A stretch of 64,000 nucleotides of DNA from Arenibacter arenosicollis (GTDB taxonomy: Bacteria > Bacteroidota > Bacteroidia > Flavobacteriales > Flavobacteriaceae), in the NCBI RefSeq assembly GCF_014397245.1, contig NZ_JACLHY010000001.1, positions 434,001 to 498,000 of the forward strand, read 5' to 3'. This document shows positions 53,462 through 63,690 of this stretch, one piece after another (position 1 is the first letter of the stretch; every line of letters starts with the position of its first letter). A model generated the notes under the pieces. That model ran no database searches. It was not told the DNA's origin and saw nothing but the letters and a program-made list of their open reading frames with translations. The position numbers and the translations under genes are program-made.

Positions 53462-54132
53462 TACTTTTTACCTGACACTACAATAACGATCTCGCCTTTG
53501 GGCGGATTATCCGTATAATGCTGTAAGACCTCTTTTACCGTACCCCTTATTGTTTCCTCATACATTTTTGACAACTCACGTGAAACCGAAACCAACCTAT
53601 CAGGTCCAAAAAAGGTCTCAAAATGGGACAATGTCTTAACCAGCTTATGTGGGGATTCGTAAATTATGATCGTCCTAGGTTCCTCGGCCAACAAAGTCAG
53701 TCTAGTTTGCCTTCCTTTTTTTACGGGCAAGAACCCTTCAAAGACAAATTTATCGTTGGGAAGACCACTATTTACCAATGCAGGGACAAATGCAGTTGCA
53801 CCGGGCAGGCAATCTACCTCAATCCTATTTTCTACACAGGCACGGGTAAGCAAAAAACCAGGGTCGGATATGGCCGGGGTCCCGGCATCCGATATCAATG
53901 CAATGACCTCCCCAGCTTGCAAGCGTCTTACAATACCATCTACGGTCTTATGCTCATTGTGCATATGGTGACTTTGCATTGGGGTTTCAATACTGTAATG
54001 GTGCAATAATTTGCCACTGGTTCGGGTATCCTCTGCCAAAATAAGGTCTACTTCCTTGAGCACCCTGATAGCGCGTAACGTAATATCTTCTAAATTACCT
54101 ATAGGAGTAGGTACTATATATAATTTCCCCAT
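53461..54132 (-). CDS. rsmI: 16S rRNA (cytidine(1402)-2'-O)-methyltransferase
   Basis: About 223 residues from the ATG at 54132 (MGKLYIVPTPIGNLEDITLRA); an ATG at 54183 adds a leader not found in the family. SAM-binding tetrapyrrole-methylase fold with LAEDTRTSGKLL, ISDAGTPAISDPGF and IYESPHKLVKTL. Methylates C1402 in the ribosomal P site. Confidence 0.94.
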   Translation of the reverse strand: MGKLYIVPTPIGNLEDITLRAIRVLKEVDLILAEDTRTSGKLLHHYSIETPMQSHHMHNEHKTVDGIVRRLQAGEVIALISDAGTPAISDPGFLLTRACVENRIEVDCLPGATAFVPALVNSGLPNDKFVFEGFLPVKKGRQTRLTLLAEEPRTIIIYESPHKLVKTLSHFETFFGPDRLVSVSRELSKMYEETIRGTVKEVLQHYTDNPPKGEIVIVVSGKK

Positions 54133-54235
54133 CAATTGTATTAAACACCCACTTTGCTTGAAATTGCAGGCAAGAAGTGGCAAAAATAATGAAAATCAGT
54201 GTTCAAAAATTTCGTAAGCCACCATTTATGCCGAT

Positions 54236-54922
54236 TTACGAAAATTTTCGGGCGATTACATTCATAAATCGTTGTTCGTACTCTTCTTTGCCCTCCCAAT
54301 GGTTGTAGTCAGGTTTTACCATGTTGGTAATAAAAGAAATAGAACGTTCTTCACTGTCAATGGTACTTAACTGGGACAACACCCTGTTATAATCCTCCAT
54401 ATTATTGTTGAAGAGATGCTTTACAAATGCCAAGCGATCGTTTAAATCCACTTTCAGGACTTTTTGAGAGCCGTGTTCCACCGATTGGGCCGTACCACCA
54501 GCTTTTACGGTTTTCACTTCTTTGGGCATAAATAAATCTTTATCGTTCTTTATCAAATCCGGTTTGTTGGTAAACTGGGACAAAACCTCGTCTATGGTCG
54601 TGGCACCGGGCATTTCCGATATCATGTCCTTAATGGTATCGATACCTGGAATAATAATATCCTCCTTATGTGGGTTACTTTCCGGTACAGATGAATTCGC
54701 ATTTAAAACCGAATTGGCCATTGTTTCAAATTTGGCAGCGATGGCATTCTTGGAAACATCGATCTCTACCTCGTTTAATTTCTCTTCAATATATTTAAGA
54801 ACTGCCAACTTTTCATATAACTCCCTGGCAGTTTCATATAAGGCCGAGAAATCGTTTAAGTTTCTCGAGGTTATTATTTCTGTTGATAATTTTCTCAATT
54901 CCTCTTTAAGTCTCTTTTTCAT
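54236..54922 (-). CDS. Conserved Bacteroidota protein of unknown function
   Basis: 228 residues, no signal or membrane segment. N-terminal coiled-coil-like half (about 1-65), a low-complexity middle, and a C-terminal block LNDRLAFVKHLFNNNMEDYNRVL, MVKPDYNHWEGKEEYEQRFMNVI (in parts) that recurs in Bacteroidota hypothetical proteins. Divergent from tdk, adjacent to rsmI. No function proposed. Confidence 0.85.
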   Translation of the reverse strand: MKKRLKEELRKLSTEIITSRNLNDFSALYETARELYEKLAVLKYIEEKLNEVEIDVSKNAIAAKFETMANSVLNANSSVPESNPHKEDIIIPGIDTIKDMISEMPGATTIDEVLSQFTNKPDLIKNDKDLFMPKEVKTVKAGGTAQSVEHGSQKVLKVDLNDRLAFVKHLFNNNMEDYNRVLSQLSTIDSEERSISFITNMVKPDYNHWEGKEEYEQRFMNVIARKFS

Positions 54923-55125
54923 CTGAATATATTTTTAATTAGTTGGAGCTCAATTTGAGTGCCAAAAATAACAATTCCTTATAGGTAATAATACTTGGTT
55001 ACAAAATGAAGTAATCAAGATTATCAACTTTTACCAATATTAATACTAGAAGGATTATTTTTTTAATAATTTTATCCCTCCTAAAAACAAACGGAAAACA
55101 AATTACTTTAGTCTAAAATTACAAA

Positions 55126-55770
55126 ATGTTTCTCGAAAATACTGTTAACCCTAAAGAACAATTCGGTTGGATCGAAGTAATCTGCGGTTCTATGTTCTCT
55201 GGTAAGACCGAGGAACTGATCCGGAGGTTGAAAAGAGCCACATTTGCAAAACAAAAAGTGGAGATTTTTAAGCCCATGGTAGACAAAAGATATCACGAGG
55301 AAATGGTAGTTTCCCACGATGCCAACGAAATAAGATCTACGCCGGTACCTGCAGCTGCAAATATTCGTCTTTTGGCGGATGGTTGTGACGTAGTAGGGAT
55401 TGATGAGGCACAATTTTTCGATGATGAAATCGTAACGGTTTGCAACGATCTGGCCAACAAGGGTATCCGAGTGGTGGTAGCCGGCTTGGATATGGATTTC
55501 AAAGGCAATCCGTTTGGACCTATGCCCGCGCTTATGGCTACTGCGGAATACGTTACCAAAGTACATGCCGTTTGTACACGAACAGGCAATCTGGCCAACT
55601 ATAGTTTTAGAAAAGCCAACAATAATAAATTGGTATTTCTGGGAGAAACCGAAGAATATGAGCCCCTTAGTCGTGCGGCCTACTACAAGGCCATGCTAAA
55701 GGAAAAAGTGAATGCCATTGAAGTTACTTCAGAGCAAATACTCCCCCCTCAAAAAAAATCGAATGACTAA
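55126..55770 (+). CDS. tdk: Thymidine kinase (type II), zinc cysteines missing
   Basis: 214 residues. P-loop [15 protein letters not shown], Walker B-like [10 protein letters not shown], lasso region [14 protein letters not shown] and FTYR-like [10 protein letters not shown]. The usual structural zinc ligands are gone: [11 protein letters not shown] keeps one Cys and the later pair (RxRxCY region) reads [12 protein letters not shown]. The enzyme is otherwise intact. Stop overlaps alr by 8 bp. Confidence 0.92.
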   Translation: MFLENTVNPKEQFGWIEVICGSMFSGKTEELIRRLKRATFAKQKVEIFKPMVDKRYHEEMVVSHDANEIRSTPVPAAANIRLLADGCDVVGIDEAQFFDDEIVTVCNDLANKGIRVVVAGLDMDFKGNPFGPMPALMATAEYVTKVHAVCTRTGNLANYSFRKANNNKLVFLGETEEYEPLSRAAYYKAMLKEKVNAIEVTSEQILPPQKKSND

Positions 55771-56869
55771 GGTTGGTGAAACCGTTCTGGAAATCGACCT
55801 AAGGGCACTGGAACACAATTATCATTATTTAAGGTCGAAAATTAATCCCAGTACTAAATTTCTAGGGGTGGTGAAGGCATTTGCCTATGGAAGCGATTCC
55901 ATTGCCATTGCAAAAAAACTGGAATCACTTGGAGCAGATTACCTAGCGGTAGCCTATACTTTGGAAGGAGTGGCCTTAAGGAACGCAGGTATAAAATTGC
56001 CCATTTTGGTACTTCATCCCCAACAGGTAAGTTTTGCCACAATGATAGAAAAATGTCTGGAACCAAGTCTTTATTCCCCTGCTATTTTAAGCTCTTTTTT
56101 AAAATTGGCAAAGCAACTTGGACAAAAGAATTACCCTGTACATTTAAAATTCAACACCGGTCTAAACAGGTTGGGCTTTGGAGAAAAGGATATGGAATTT
56201 ATTGCTAGTTCGCTTGAAGGAGCAGAACAGATAAAAATCAGCTCTTTGTTTTCACATTTAGCGGCCTCCGAAGATATGAATGAAAAGGAGTTTACCTTGG
56301 CACAGATACAACTTTTCGAAAAAATTAGTTCGCAACTTATTACCAAATTGAATAGCCAACCCTGGAGGCATATGCTGAACACTTCCGGTATAATAAATTA
56401 TCCGGAAGCTCAATATGATATGGTGAGAAGTGGAATTGGCATCTACGGTTTTGGCAACGAAGCCTCCGAAGATGAAAAATTAATTCCTGTGGCTACCCTA
56501 AAAACGATCATATCGCAAATTCACAAAATTGAACCAAATGAAAGTGTCGGTTATAATAGGGCATTTGTTTCCAATACGTCCATAGTAACTGCAACACTTC
56601 CTTTAGGACACGCAGATGGAATTGGCCGACAATACGGCAATCGCGTTGGACAGGTTTCCGTAAATGGAAAATTGGCGCCCATTATTGGGAACGTATGTAT
56701 GGATATGATTATGGTAGATGTCACAGGGATTGATTGTAAGGAAGGTGACGAGGTCATTGTTTTTGGCAAAAAACCCAGTGCAGAATTTTTAGCCTCTTCC
56801 GCCAAAACGATAACTTACGAGCTTCTTACTGGAATTTCGCAGCGCGTTAAAAGAATTTATATTGATTAG
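55763..56869 (+). CDS. alr: Alanine racemase
   Basis: About 368 residues from the ATG at 55763, which overlaps the tdk stop; a frame start at 55712 lies inside tdk and is not needed. PLP lysine in [11 protein letters not shown] (usual KADAYGHG is changed), RxGIxxYG in [11 protein letters not shown] and the second catalytic Tyr in VGYNRAF. Makes D-alanine for peptidoglycan. Confidence 0.92.
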   Translation: MTKVGETVLEIDLRALEHNYHYLRSKINPSTKFLGVVKAFAYGSDSIAIAKKLESLGADYLAVAYTLEGVALRNAGIKLPILVLHPQQVSFATMIEKCLEPSLYSPAILSSFLKLAKQLGQKNYPVHLKFNTGLNRLGFGEKDMEFIASSLEGAEQIKISSLFSHLAASEDMNEKEFTLAQIQLFEKISSQLITKLNSQPWRHMLNTSGIINYPEAQYDMVRSGIGIYGFGNEASEDEKLIPVATLKTIISQIHKIEPNESVGYNRAFVSNTSIVTATLPLGHADGIGRQYGNRVGQVSVNGKLAPIIGNVCMDMIMVDVTGIDCKEGDEVIVFGKKPSAEFLASSAKTITYELLTGISQRVKRIYID

Positions 56870-57017
56870 GAATTCCTGTACCTAACTTGCCGTGTACCCT
56901 CAATGAATACTGTCAATTAAAAAATAAGTCCGATGGATAAAAAATTATTTTAACGTTTTGTTAAGACATCTTTTTAAGCTACATTGCAGATACTATTAAT
57001 TAATTAAAACACTAATT

Positions 57018-57425
57018 ATGTTCAAAGAATTTAAGGATTTTATTATGACTGGCAATGTCATTGATTTGGCTGTTGCAGTTTTATTGGCAAGTGCCGCAGG
57101 CTTGGTTGTCAGTGGATTTGTCAATGATATTATGATGCCCATAGTAGGGTATTTTACTGGAGGCGTGGATTTCTCCGATATGCAAATTGTTCTTTCAGAG
57201 GCGGTGGTGGCCGCAGACGGAACGGTTGAAAAACCAGCAAGTGCCATCCGTTATGGAGCTTGGGTAAATTCTATAATCAACTTAATTATTGTTGGTTTTG
57301 TTCTTTTTATAATTGTAAAAGCTTATAACAAAACCAAAAAACCTAAAGAGGCAGCTCCTGAAGCGCCAAAAGGTCCAAGTCAGGAAGAACTATTGACTCA
57401 AATCAGGGATTTATTAAAAAAATAA
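57018..57425 (+). CDS. mscL: Large-conductance mechanosensitive channel
   Basis: 135 residues. TM1 VIDLAVAVLLASAAGLVVSGFVNDIMMPI, loop with GGVDFSDM, TM2 GAWVNSIINLIIVGFVLFIIVKAYN (in parts), then a C-terminal helix ending QEELLTQIRDLLKK. Opens under membrane tension to release solutes during hypo-osmotic shock. Followed by a terminator. Confidence 0.95.
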   Translation: MFKEFKDFIMTGNVIDLAVAVLLASAAGLVVSGFVNDIMMPIVGYFTGGVDFSDMQIVLSEAVVAADGTVEKPASAIRYGAWVNSIINLIIVGFVLFIIVKAYNKTKKPKEAAPEAPKGPSQEELLTQIRDLLKK

Positions 57426-57498
57426 TATCACTATTTTACATATTGGACTTTGATGTCAATTCAAGGTCTAACCGCTTCACTACCAACTAACCAACAAA

Positions 57499-57541
57499 AA
57501 CCGTCAACTAAGATTCGCTATCCAAGTTGACGGTTCTTTTT
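57499..57541 (+). terminator. Terminator after mscL
   Basis: AACCGTCAACT pairs with AGTTGACGGTT (57499-57509 and 57525-57535), then TCTTTTTT. Ends the mscL transcript. Confidence 0.9.
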
Positions 57542-57542
57542 T

Positions 57543-57574
57543 ATAACAATGTGTTATTTATAACAATTTGTTAT
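57543..57574. promoter_or_regulatory. Tandem inverted-repeat operators upstream of asd
   Basis: ATAAC-AATGT-GTTAT (57543-57557) and ATAAC-AATTT-GTTAT (57560-57574), two 15-bp palindromes with centres 17 bp apart, inside the region between the mscL terminator and asd. Looks like a two-site dimeric repressor operator (MarR- or GntR-like in form). Confidence 0.6.
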
Positions 57575-57656
57575 ATTTTTAATACATTCTGATCTATGTA
57601 TTGTTTAATACCCTATTATCTGTACATTTGCCAACTGAAATTTTAATTTAATCGTA

Positions 57657-58646
57657 ATGAAAGTAGCTGTAGTTGGTGCAACAGGGATGGTAGGGGAAGT
57701 AATGCTAAAAGTATTGGCAGAACGTAATTTTCCTGTAACTGAATTATTGGTAGTAGCCTCTGAAAGATCTGTAGGCAAAAAATTAACCTTCCAAGGTAAG
57801 GAACATACTCTAATTGGCTTAGAAACTGCGGTAGCTGCCAAACCGGACATTGCCATTTTTTCTGCAGGTGGAGACATTTCTTTGGAGTGGGCCCCAAAAT
57901 TTGCAGCGGTCGGTACCACAGTAATAGATAATTCTTCAGCATGGCGTATGGATCCCTCCAAAAAGTTGGTGGTTCCTGAAATAAACGCAGGCGAATTGAC
58001 CAAGGATGATAAAATAATAGCAAATCCAAACTGTTCCACTATTCAGATGGTATTGGCACTGTCTTCCTTACATAAGACATACAATATGAAAAGGGTGGTT
58101 GTTTCTACCTACCAGTCGGTTTCAGGAACAGGTGTAAAAGCCGTTCAGCAATTGGAAAATGAAATAGCAGGAATACAGGGTGAAATGGCATATCCTTATC
58201 CCATCGGGAAAAATGCATTGCCACATTGTGACGTGTTCCTGGACAATGGCTACACCAAAGAAGAGATGAAGTTGGCCAATGAGCCACAAAAGATATTCAA
58301 TGACAGGACATTTTCCGTTACCGCTACAGCCGTACGTATCCCAACAGCCGGAGGTCATTCAGAATCGGTCAATGTAGAATTTGAAAACGATTTTGAACTT
58401 ACGGAAGTAAGGAGACTATTAAATGAAACCCCGGGAATCGTTGTTCAGGACAATACCGATACCAATACTTACCCAATGCCAATTTATGCCCATGGCAAGG
58501 ATGATGTTTTTGTAGGAAGAATTAGAAGGGATGAAACACAACCCAATACTTTGAACATGTGGATCGTTGCTGATAACCTTAGAAAAGGAGCAGCTACGAA
58601 CGCAGTACAAATTGCAGAATATTTGGTTCAGAACCAATTAGTGTAA
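57657..58646 (+). CDS. asd: Aspartate-semialdehyde dehydrogenase
   Basis: Makes aspartate semialdehyde for lysine, diaminopimelate, threonine and methionine. 329 residues. NADP loop VVGATGMVGEVM, catalytic Cys in ANPNCSTIQMVLAL, substrate-binding Arg region and the active-site His in RIPTAGGHSESVNVE. Preceded by two tandem palindromic operators, so probably controlled by a dedicated repressor. Confidence 0.95.
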   Translation: MKVAVVGATGMVGEVMLKVLAERNFPVTELLVVASERSVGKKLTFQGKEHTLIGLETAVAAKPDIAIFSAGGDISLEWAPKFAAVGTTVIDNSSAWRMDPSKKLVVPEINAGELTKDDKIIANPNCSTIQMVLALSSLHKTYNMKRVVVSTYQSVSGTGVKAVQQLENEIAGIQGEMAYPYPIGKNALPHCDVFLDNGYTKEEMKLANEPQKIFNDRTFSVTATAVRIPTAGGHSESVNVEFENDFELTEVRRLLNETPGIVVQDNTDTNTYPMPIYAHGKDDVFVGRIRRDETQPNTLNMWIVADNLRKGAATNAVQIAEYLVQNQLV

Positions 58647-58707
58647 TTAACTTACCTAATACCCTTGGTGAAAATCTAACTCTTCCGAGAGTGGAGGATA
58701 AGATGTT

Positions 58708-58744
58708 AAAACCTTTGTAACTACTTTTTACAAAGGTTTTTTTT
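58708..58744 (+). terminator. Terminator after asd
   Basis: AAAACCTTTGTAA pairs with the facing TTTACAAAGGTTTT, followed by a long T tract. Confidence 0.9.
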
Positions 58745-58777
58745 ATGCTATTTTTGGCATAAGCGTACCCCCATTTC

Positions 58778-60934
58778 ATGAAGAAATCTTTAATAATCCC
58801 ACTTGCAACTATAATTAATTCTGGCTGCGAGCCCACTCAAAAAAAAACCATCGTTTTGAATTATCCCACAACAAAAAGAGTTGATACCGTAGATACATAT
58901 TTTGGAACAAAGGTCAATGACCCATTCCGTTGGTTGGAAGACGACAGAAGCACTGAGACAGAAAATTGGGTAAAGCAACAAAATGAGACTACATATAATT
59001 ATCTGGACAAAATCCCATTTCGCAAGGATTTGAAAAAACGTTTGGAACAATTATGGAACTACGAGAAGCTGGGATCTCCGTTCAAGGAAGGCCATTATAC
59101 TTATTTCTTTAAGAACGATGGCTTGCAAAATCAGAATGTGTTGTACCGTAAGAAGGGAGATGATAAGGAAGCAGAGGTATTCCTGGATCCCAATTCCTTT
59201 TCCGACGATGCCACAACCTCATTAGCAGGAATAAATTTTTCCAAGGATGGCTCCATAGCAGCGTATTCCATATCGGAAGGCGGAAGTGATTGGCGAAAAG
59301 TACTCGTAATAAATGCCGAGGACAAATCCATTGTAGAAGATACTTTGGTAGATATAAAATTTAGTGGGGTTTCCTGGAAAGGAAACGAGGGTTTCTATTA
59401 CTCTAGTTATGACAAACCCAAAGGCAGTGAATTATCTGCCAAGACGGACCAACACAAACTTTACTATCACAAATTGGGAACCTCTCAGAAAAAGGATGAA
59501 GTGGTATTTGGTGGTATTCCATCAGAAAAACACAGGTATGTTGGTGGCTATGTTACAGAAGATGATCAATATCTAATTATTTCGGCCGCAGTATCCACCT
59601 CTGGCAATAAGTTATTTATAAAGGACTTAAACCTGCCTGGAGGCGACCTAATTACCATTTTGGATACCCCTGACACCGATAGCCAAGTTATACACAATGT
59701 GGGGTCAAAGCTGTTTATATTGACCAATAGAAATGCGCCCAATAAGAAAGTCGTTTCTGTAGATGCACAAAATCCAACTCCAGAACATTGGACAGATTTA
59801 ATTCCAGAAACGCAAAATGTTCTTTCTGTAGGCACTGCCGGGGGATATTTCTTTACAGAATATATGGTAGATGCCATTTCCAAAGTGTACCAATATGACC
59901 ATGAAGGAAATATGATTCGCGCACTTGTACTTCCAGGACTTGGAAGTGCCGGTGGTTTTAGCGGAAAAAAGAAGGAAACCGAACTCTACTTCTCTTTTAC
60001 CAACTACAATACCCCGGGATCCTCCTATAAATACAATATCACTACTGGCGAATATACGTTATACTGGAAACCTGAATTAGATTTCAATCCTGAAGAATAT
60101 GAATCCAAGCAGGTCTTCTACTCCTCAAAGGATGGCACTGAGATACCCATGATCATTACCCATAAAAAAGGAGTGGAATTAAACGGCACAAATCCGACCA
60201 TACTCTACGGTTATGGTGGATTCAATATTAGCCTAACGCCTGCCTTTAGCGTTACCAATGCGGTTTGGATGGAACAAGGAGGAATCTTTGCCGTACCGAA
60301 CCTAAGAGGTGGTGGCGAATATGGAAAAAAATGGCACGATGCCGGTATCAAAACCAAAAAACAAAATGTCTTTGACGATTTTATAGCTGCCGCTGAATAT
60401 TTGATAAATCAAAAATATACCTCCAGCGACCATTTGGCCATTAAGGGAGGTTCCAACGGTGGACTTTTGGTTGGCGCTGTCATGACCCAAAGACCAGACT
60501 TAATGAAGGTAGCCTTGCCAGCTGTAGGTGTTTTGGATATGCTTAGATACCACACCTTTACTGCAGGTGCGGGCTGGGCCTATGACTATGGAACTTCTGA
60601 AGACAACAAGGAAATGTTTAATTACCTAAAGGGATATTCCCCTATTCATAATGTTAGGGCAGGTGTGCAATACCCTGCAACCCTTATTACCACCGGAGAT
60701 CATGACGATAGGGTTGTACCTGCACATAGCTTTAAGTTTGCTGCAGAACTGCAGGAAAAGCAGTCAGGGAACAACCCTACTTTGATACGTATTGAAGTTA
60801 ATGCCGGCCATGGAGCAGGAACTCCAGTGAGCAAGACCATTGAACAAAATGTGGATATTTATGGATTCACCTTGTTCAATATGGGTTTTAAGGAACTCCC
60901 CAACAAGGGAGTTTTAAAAGATTTTAAGGATTAG
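58778..60934 (+). CDS. Prolyl oligopeptidase family serine peptidase
   Basis: 718 residues with a short signal/lipobox (IINSGC), so probably a periplasmic lipoprotein. N-terminal beta-propeller (about 80-430) and C-terminal alpha/beta hydrolase; Ser in [13 protein letters not shown] near residue 565, Asp in [13 protein letters not shown] and His in AGHGAGTPV. Cleaves after proline in peptides. Only one such gene here. Confidence 0.93.
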   Translation: MKKSLIIPLATIINSGCEPTQKKTIVLNYPTTKRVDTVDTYFGTKVNDPFRWLEDDRSTETENWVKQQNETTYNYLDKIPFRKDLKKRLEQLWNYEKLGSPFKEGHYTYFFKNDGLQNQNVLYRKKGDDKEAEVFLDPNSFSDDATTSLAGINFSKDGSIAAYSISEGGSDWRKVLVINAEDKSIVEDTLVDIKFSGVSWKGNEGFYYSSYDKPKGSELSAKTDQHKLYYHKLGTSQKKDEVVFGGIPSEKHRYVGGYVTEDDQYLIISAAVSTSGNKLFIKDLNLPGGDLITILDTPDTDSQVIHNVGSKLFILTNRNAPNKKVVSVDAQNPTPEHWTDLIPETQNVLSVGTAGGYFFTEYMVDAISKVYQYDHEGNMIRALVLPGLGSAGGFSGKKKETELYFSFTNYNTPGSSYKYNITTGEYTLYWKPELDFNPEEYESKQVFYSSKDGTEIPMIITHKKGVELNGTNPTILYGYGGFNISLTPAFSVTNAVWMEQGGIFAVPNLRGGGEYGKKWHDAGIKTKKQNVFDDFIAAAEYLINQKYTSSDHLAIKGGSNGGLLVGAVMTQRPDLMKVALPAVGVLDMLRYHTFTAGAGWAYDYGTSEDNKEMFNYLKGYSPIHNVRAGVQYPATLITTGDHDDRVVPAHSFKFAAELQEKQSGNNPTLIRIEVNAGHGAGTPVSKTIEQNVDIYGFTLFNMGFKELPNKGVLKDFKD

Positions 60935-60961
60935 TATAAAAAAAATCAATAATTTTGTTCT

Positions 60962-60993
60962 AAGTCCGTTTCTTTTAGAAATGGACTTTTTTT
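60962..60993 (+). terminator. Terminator after the prolyl oligopeptidase gene
   Basis: AAGTCC-G-TTTCT pairs with AGAAA-T-GGACTT (one mismatch), then a T tract. Confidence 0.85.
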
Positions 60994-61025
60994 ATCCCCT
61001 ATAGTTACATTTATAGTTATAGCCC

Positions 61026-62000
61026 ATGTTACAAGTCAATTCACTTTCGTTCGCTTATGATAAAATACCGGTATTGACCGATATTAATTTTAAGGTAGCC
61101 AAAGGTGAACACATCTCCATAGTAGGGGAAAGTGGCTGTGGAAAAAGCACCTTGCTCAAAATTATTTACGGTCTACTTCAACCCAATCAAGGTGATATAT
61201 TCTGGGGGGAGAAACAGGTGTTGGGCCCTGATTTTAATCTCGTTCCCGGCGAATCCTACATGAAATACCTTTCGCAGGATTTTGATCTTATGCCTTTCAC
61301 CACTGTGGCTGAAAATGTAAGTCAATTTCTATCTGTTTTCTATCCAGAGGAATTAAAAGCGAGAACTGCCGAATTGTTGGAAATGATAGATATGGTTCCC
61401 TTTGCCAAAGTAAAGGTTAAAAACCTTAGCGGAGGCCAACAACAGCGAGTAGCATTGGCCAGAGTCCTGGCACAAAAACCGGAACTACTGCTTCTGGACG
61501 AGCCATTTGGCCATATAGACAATTTTAGAAAAAATCAACTGAGAAGAAATCTCTTCGGATACTTAAAAAAGGAAAAGATCAGTTGTATCACGGCTACACA
61601 TGACTACCAAGATATTCTACCATATGCCAATAGAATTATTGTTCTTAAAGATCAGGAAATAATGGTAGACGCCAATACCAAAGATCTTTATAACAACCCA
61701 AAAAATATTTATACCGCCACCTTATTCGGGGAAGCCAACCATATTCCTATAAACATTATAAAATCTTATGGCGATGTAGAGCGGAAAATTATTGTTTACG
61801 CCCATGAATTTAGAATCTCTAATAAATCCGGAATTCCCACCACTGTAGAAAAATGCTATTTTATGGGCAGTCATTTTTTGATAGAAGGGTTGTCCGGGGA
61901 GAATAGAATACGTTTTAATTCCGATGAATCCATACCCGAAGGCAAACAGGTCTTTCTAAACATTGCTTTAGAAACCATTAACCAACGTCTAAAACCATAA
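61026..62000 (+). CDS. ABC transporter ATP-binding protein
   Basis: 324 residues. Walker A GESGCGKSTLLKII, signature NLSGGQQQRVALARVLAQ, Walker B LLLLDEPFGHID, switch His ATHDYQDI. C-terminal TOBE-like domain (about 240-320), as in importers for sulfate, iron, spermidine or similar. No permease or binding protein next to it, so the substrate is unknown; it overlaps no neighbour but lies 7 bp before arfB. Confidence 0.9.
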   Translation: MLQVNSLSFAYDKIPVLTDINFKVAKGEHISIVGESGCGKSTLLKIIYGLLQPNQGDIFWGEKQVLGPDFNLVPGESYMKYLSQDFDLMPFTTVAENVSQFLSVFYPEELKARTAELLEMIDMVPFAKVKVKNLSGGQQQRVALARVLAQKPELLLLDEPFGHIDNFRKNQLRRNLFGYLKKEKISCITATHDYQDILPYANRIIVLKDQEIMVDANTKDLYNNPKNIYTATLFGEANHIPINIIKSYGDVERKIIVYAHEFRISNKSGIPTTVEKCYFMGSHFLIEGLSGENRIRFNSDESIPEGKQVFLNIALETINQRLKP

Positions 62001-62007
62001 TAGCCAA

Positions 62008-62412
62008 TTGAACAAGGAAGGCATCATTCAGGAGCTAAAATTTAAAGCAGTGCGGAGCAGCGGTGCCGGGGGGCAAAATGTAAACAAAGTTTCCTCCAAA
62101 GTGGAACTGACCTTTGATCTGGAAAATTCCAATGCACTGACCGAATTGGAAAAAAATAGACTTCGCAAAAAATTATCCTCCAAGCTAAGTAAAGAAAACC
62201 TTCTTTTAATGCAATGTGAGGAAACTCGTAGTCAACACAAAAACAAGGAACTGGTCATTCAAAAATTCCTTGAAACGATCCAAGTAAATTTAGTCGTCCC
62301 AAAAAGAAGAAGAAAGACCAAACCCACTAGATCGGCTATTGAAAAACGATTAAAGAGCAAAAAACGGGCTGCCCTTAAAAAGGTGAACCGCAGCAAGCCT
62401 AAATTGGATTAA
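62008..62412 (+). CDS. arfB: Alternative ribosome-rescue factor ArfB
   Basis: 134 residues from a TTG at 62008; a TTG start is rare but no upstream start fits and the N-terminus MNKEGIIQELKFKAV is the family form. Peptidyl-tRNA hydrolase GGQ motif in RSSGAGGQNVNKVSSKVEL; basic C-terminal tail (RRRKTKPTRSA..KKRAALKK) that inserts into stalled ribosomes. Frees ribosomes stuck at the end of broken mRNA. Confidence 0.93.
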   Translation: MNKEGIIQELKFKAVRSSGAGGQNVNKVSSKVELTFDLENSNALTELEKNRLRKKLSSKLSKENLLLMQCEETRSQHKNKELVIQKFLETIQVNLVVPKRRRKTKPTRSAIEKRLKSKKRAALKKVNRSKPKLD

Positions 62413-62428
62413 TCCGTTGAATCTTCTT

Positions 62429-63121
62429 TTACTCAAAAACTGCTACTGCCCTTACGGGCGACCCGGTACCTCCCCGTATTTTTAAAGGTAATCCAATAAA
62501 CCGAAATCGGCCACGGCCAATCAAGAGATGTAAATTGATCATATTTTCATAGTGGGTAAAGCCCAACTCACCACAAATTTGATGCACTTCCCTATTGGAA
62601 ATACCGGGAATTCCGGGCGACATCATTTCTACGCCAAATGCGGAAATTCCCTGTTCTCCCAACCATCTAGCCGCGGAGACGCTTAATCCAGGTCCACTGG
62701 ACCAATCCAAGCTTCCATAAGCTCTTCTATAGTGATCAGTGTACAATAAGACCGTATCTCCCTTCTTAACGGTCATATTGGACTTGGTACAGGCCGATAT
62801 TAAATCTTTGGGCTCAATTACCTCCTTTAGCCCCTTATGCGACAAATCCAAACAAATCCCCTCCGTATAAAACATGGAGAGTGGCATGGTGTCTATAGAT
62901 TGCCCCCTAAATTCACCAGCCATATGGTTCAAGGCATCCACATGGGTTCCGGTATGTTCACTCATCTCCAATTTGTATACACTTGGTGAAACCAAATTGC
63001 TATCGGTAATACCTTCCCATTGTTCATGGGAGGCATACATCTCTATCTTTACCTCGGGAAGGCTTTTATAAACGGGCATCCCGGAAAATATCTCTTGGCT
63101 AAGGTCTATGATTTCGGACAT
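62429..63121 (-). CDS. Cyclase family protein (kynurenine formamidase-like)
   Basis: 230 residues. Metal motif HTGTHVDALNHM (HxGTHxDxxxH) near residue 57, and SPGIPGIS, GLPLKIRGGTGSPVRAVA at the end. Members hydrolyse N-formylkynurenine or cyclic amides/isatin. Substrate not fixed. Convergent with arfB. Confidence 0.9.
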   Translation of the reverse strand: MSEIIDLSQEIFSGMPVYKSLPEVKIEMYASHEQWEGITDSNLVSPSVYKLEMSEHTGTHVDALNHMAGEFRGQSIDTMPLSMFYTEGICLDLSHKGLKEVIEPKDLISACTKSNMTVKKGDTVLLYTDHYRRAYGSLDWSSGPGLSVSAARWLGEQGISAFGVEMMSPGIPGISNREVHQICGELGFTHYENMINLHLLIGRGRFRFIGLPLKIRGGTGSPVRAVAVFE

Positions 63122-63180
63122 AATCTAAGCTAAATAACAGGTTTATTAATATAAACTTCGGTCACAGAAGCAAAACAAGA

Positions 63181-63636
63181 CTACTCAATTTGCCGTATTT
63201 CAATCTCTTTTGTATTAAAAATAACAACATCACCTACTTCTTTCCCCATTAACAATTTCCCAACCGGCGTATTGGGTGCAATGGCATAATAGGAAACTCC
63301 GTCTACTTTTATTTCCCCCGCACTTATTCCCAAATAATAATTTTGTTGATCGGTATATACCACACTTCCCAATCCTATGTGGGTCAAATTGGTCTTTAGG
63401 GGTATTTTCTTAAACAACTCCTTAAGTAAATTTACCTCGGAAAGCTGATTGCCCAATTTTTCACGCTCCAACTGAATCATAGCCCGACCAGTTTCATGCT
63501 TGTCCCCGGCACTACTTTTCGTCTCCGAGCTCAAGGCCTCCTGTAAGGAATCAATATTTTTTTGAATCCGCGCTAACCGACTCTCAATAAACAATTGACA
63601 AAACCCATATAGTTGTTGTTTCGGTGGTTGGTCCAT
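63181..63636 (-). CDS. GreA/GreB-like transcription elongation factor-type protein
   Basis: 151 residues. N-terminal long helix/coiled coil (ESRLARIQKNIDSLQEAL) and a C-terminal GreA-like domain ending APNTPVGKLLMGKEVGDVVIFNTKEIEIRQIE. Homologues in Bacteroidota are often misnamed 3-oxoacyl-ACP synthase. Probably binds RNA polymerase through its secondary channel, but the tip acidic residues differ from GreA, so cleavage activity is uncertain. Confidence 0.75.
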   Translation of the reverse strand: MDQPPKQQLYGFCQLFIESRLARIQKNIDSLQEALSSETKSSAGDKHETGRAMIQLEREKLGNQLSEVNLLKELFKKIPLKTNLTHIGLGSVVYTDQQNYYLGISAGEIKVDGVSYYAIAPNTPVGKLLMGKEVGDVVIFNTKEIEIRQIE

Positions 63637-63690
63637 TTAGAAATACATTAATTTAAACTTTTAAGATATTCACCATTTTTTACCTTCTGG

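Noticed and set aside
55712-55762. Longer start for alanine racemase inside tdk.
   Set aside because: Adds 17 residues that simply read tdk in another frame; family N-terminus begins at the ATG at 55763.
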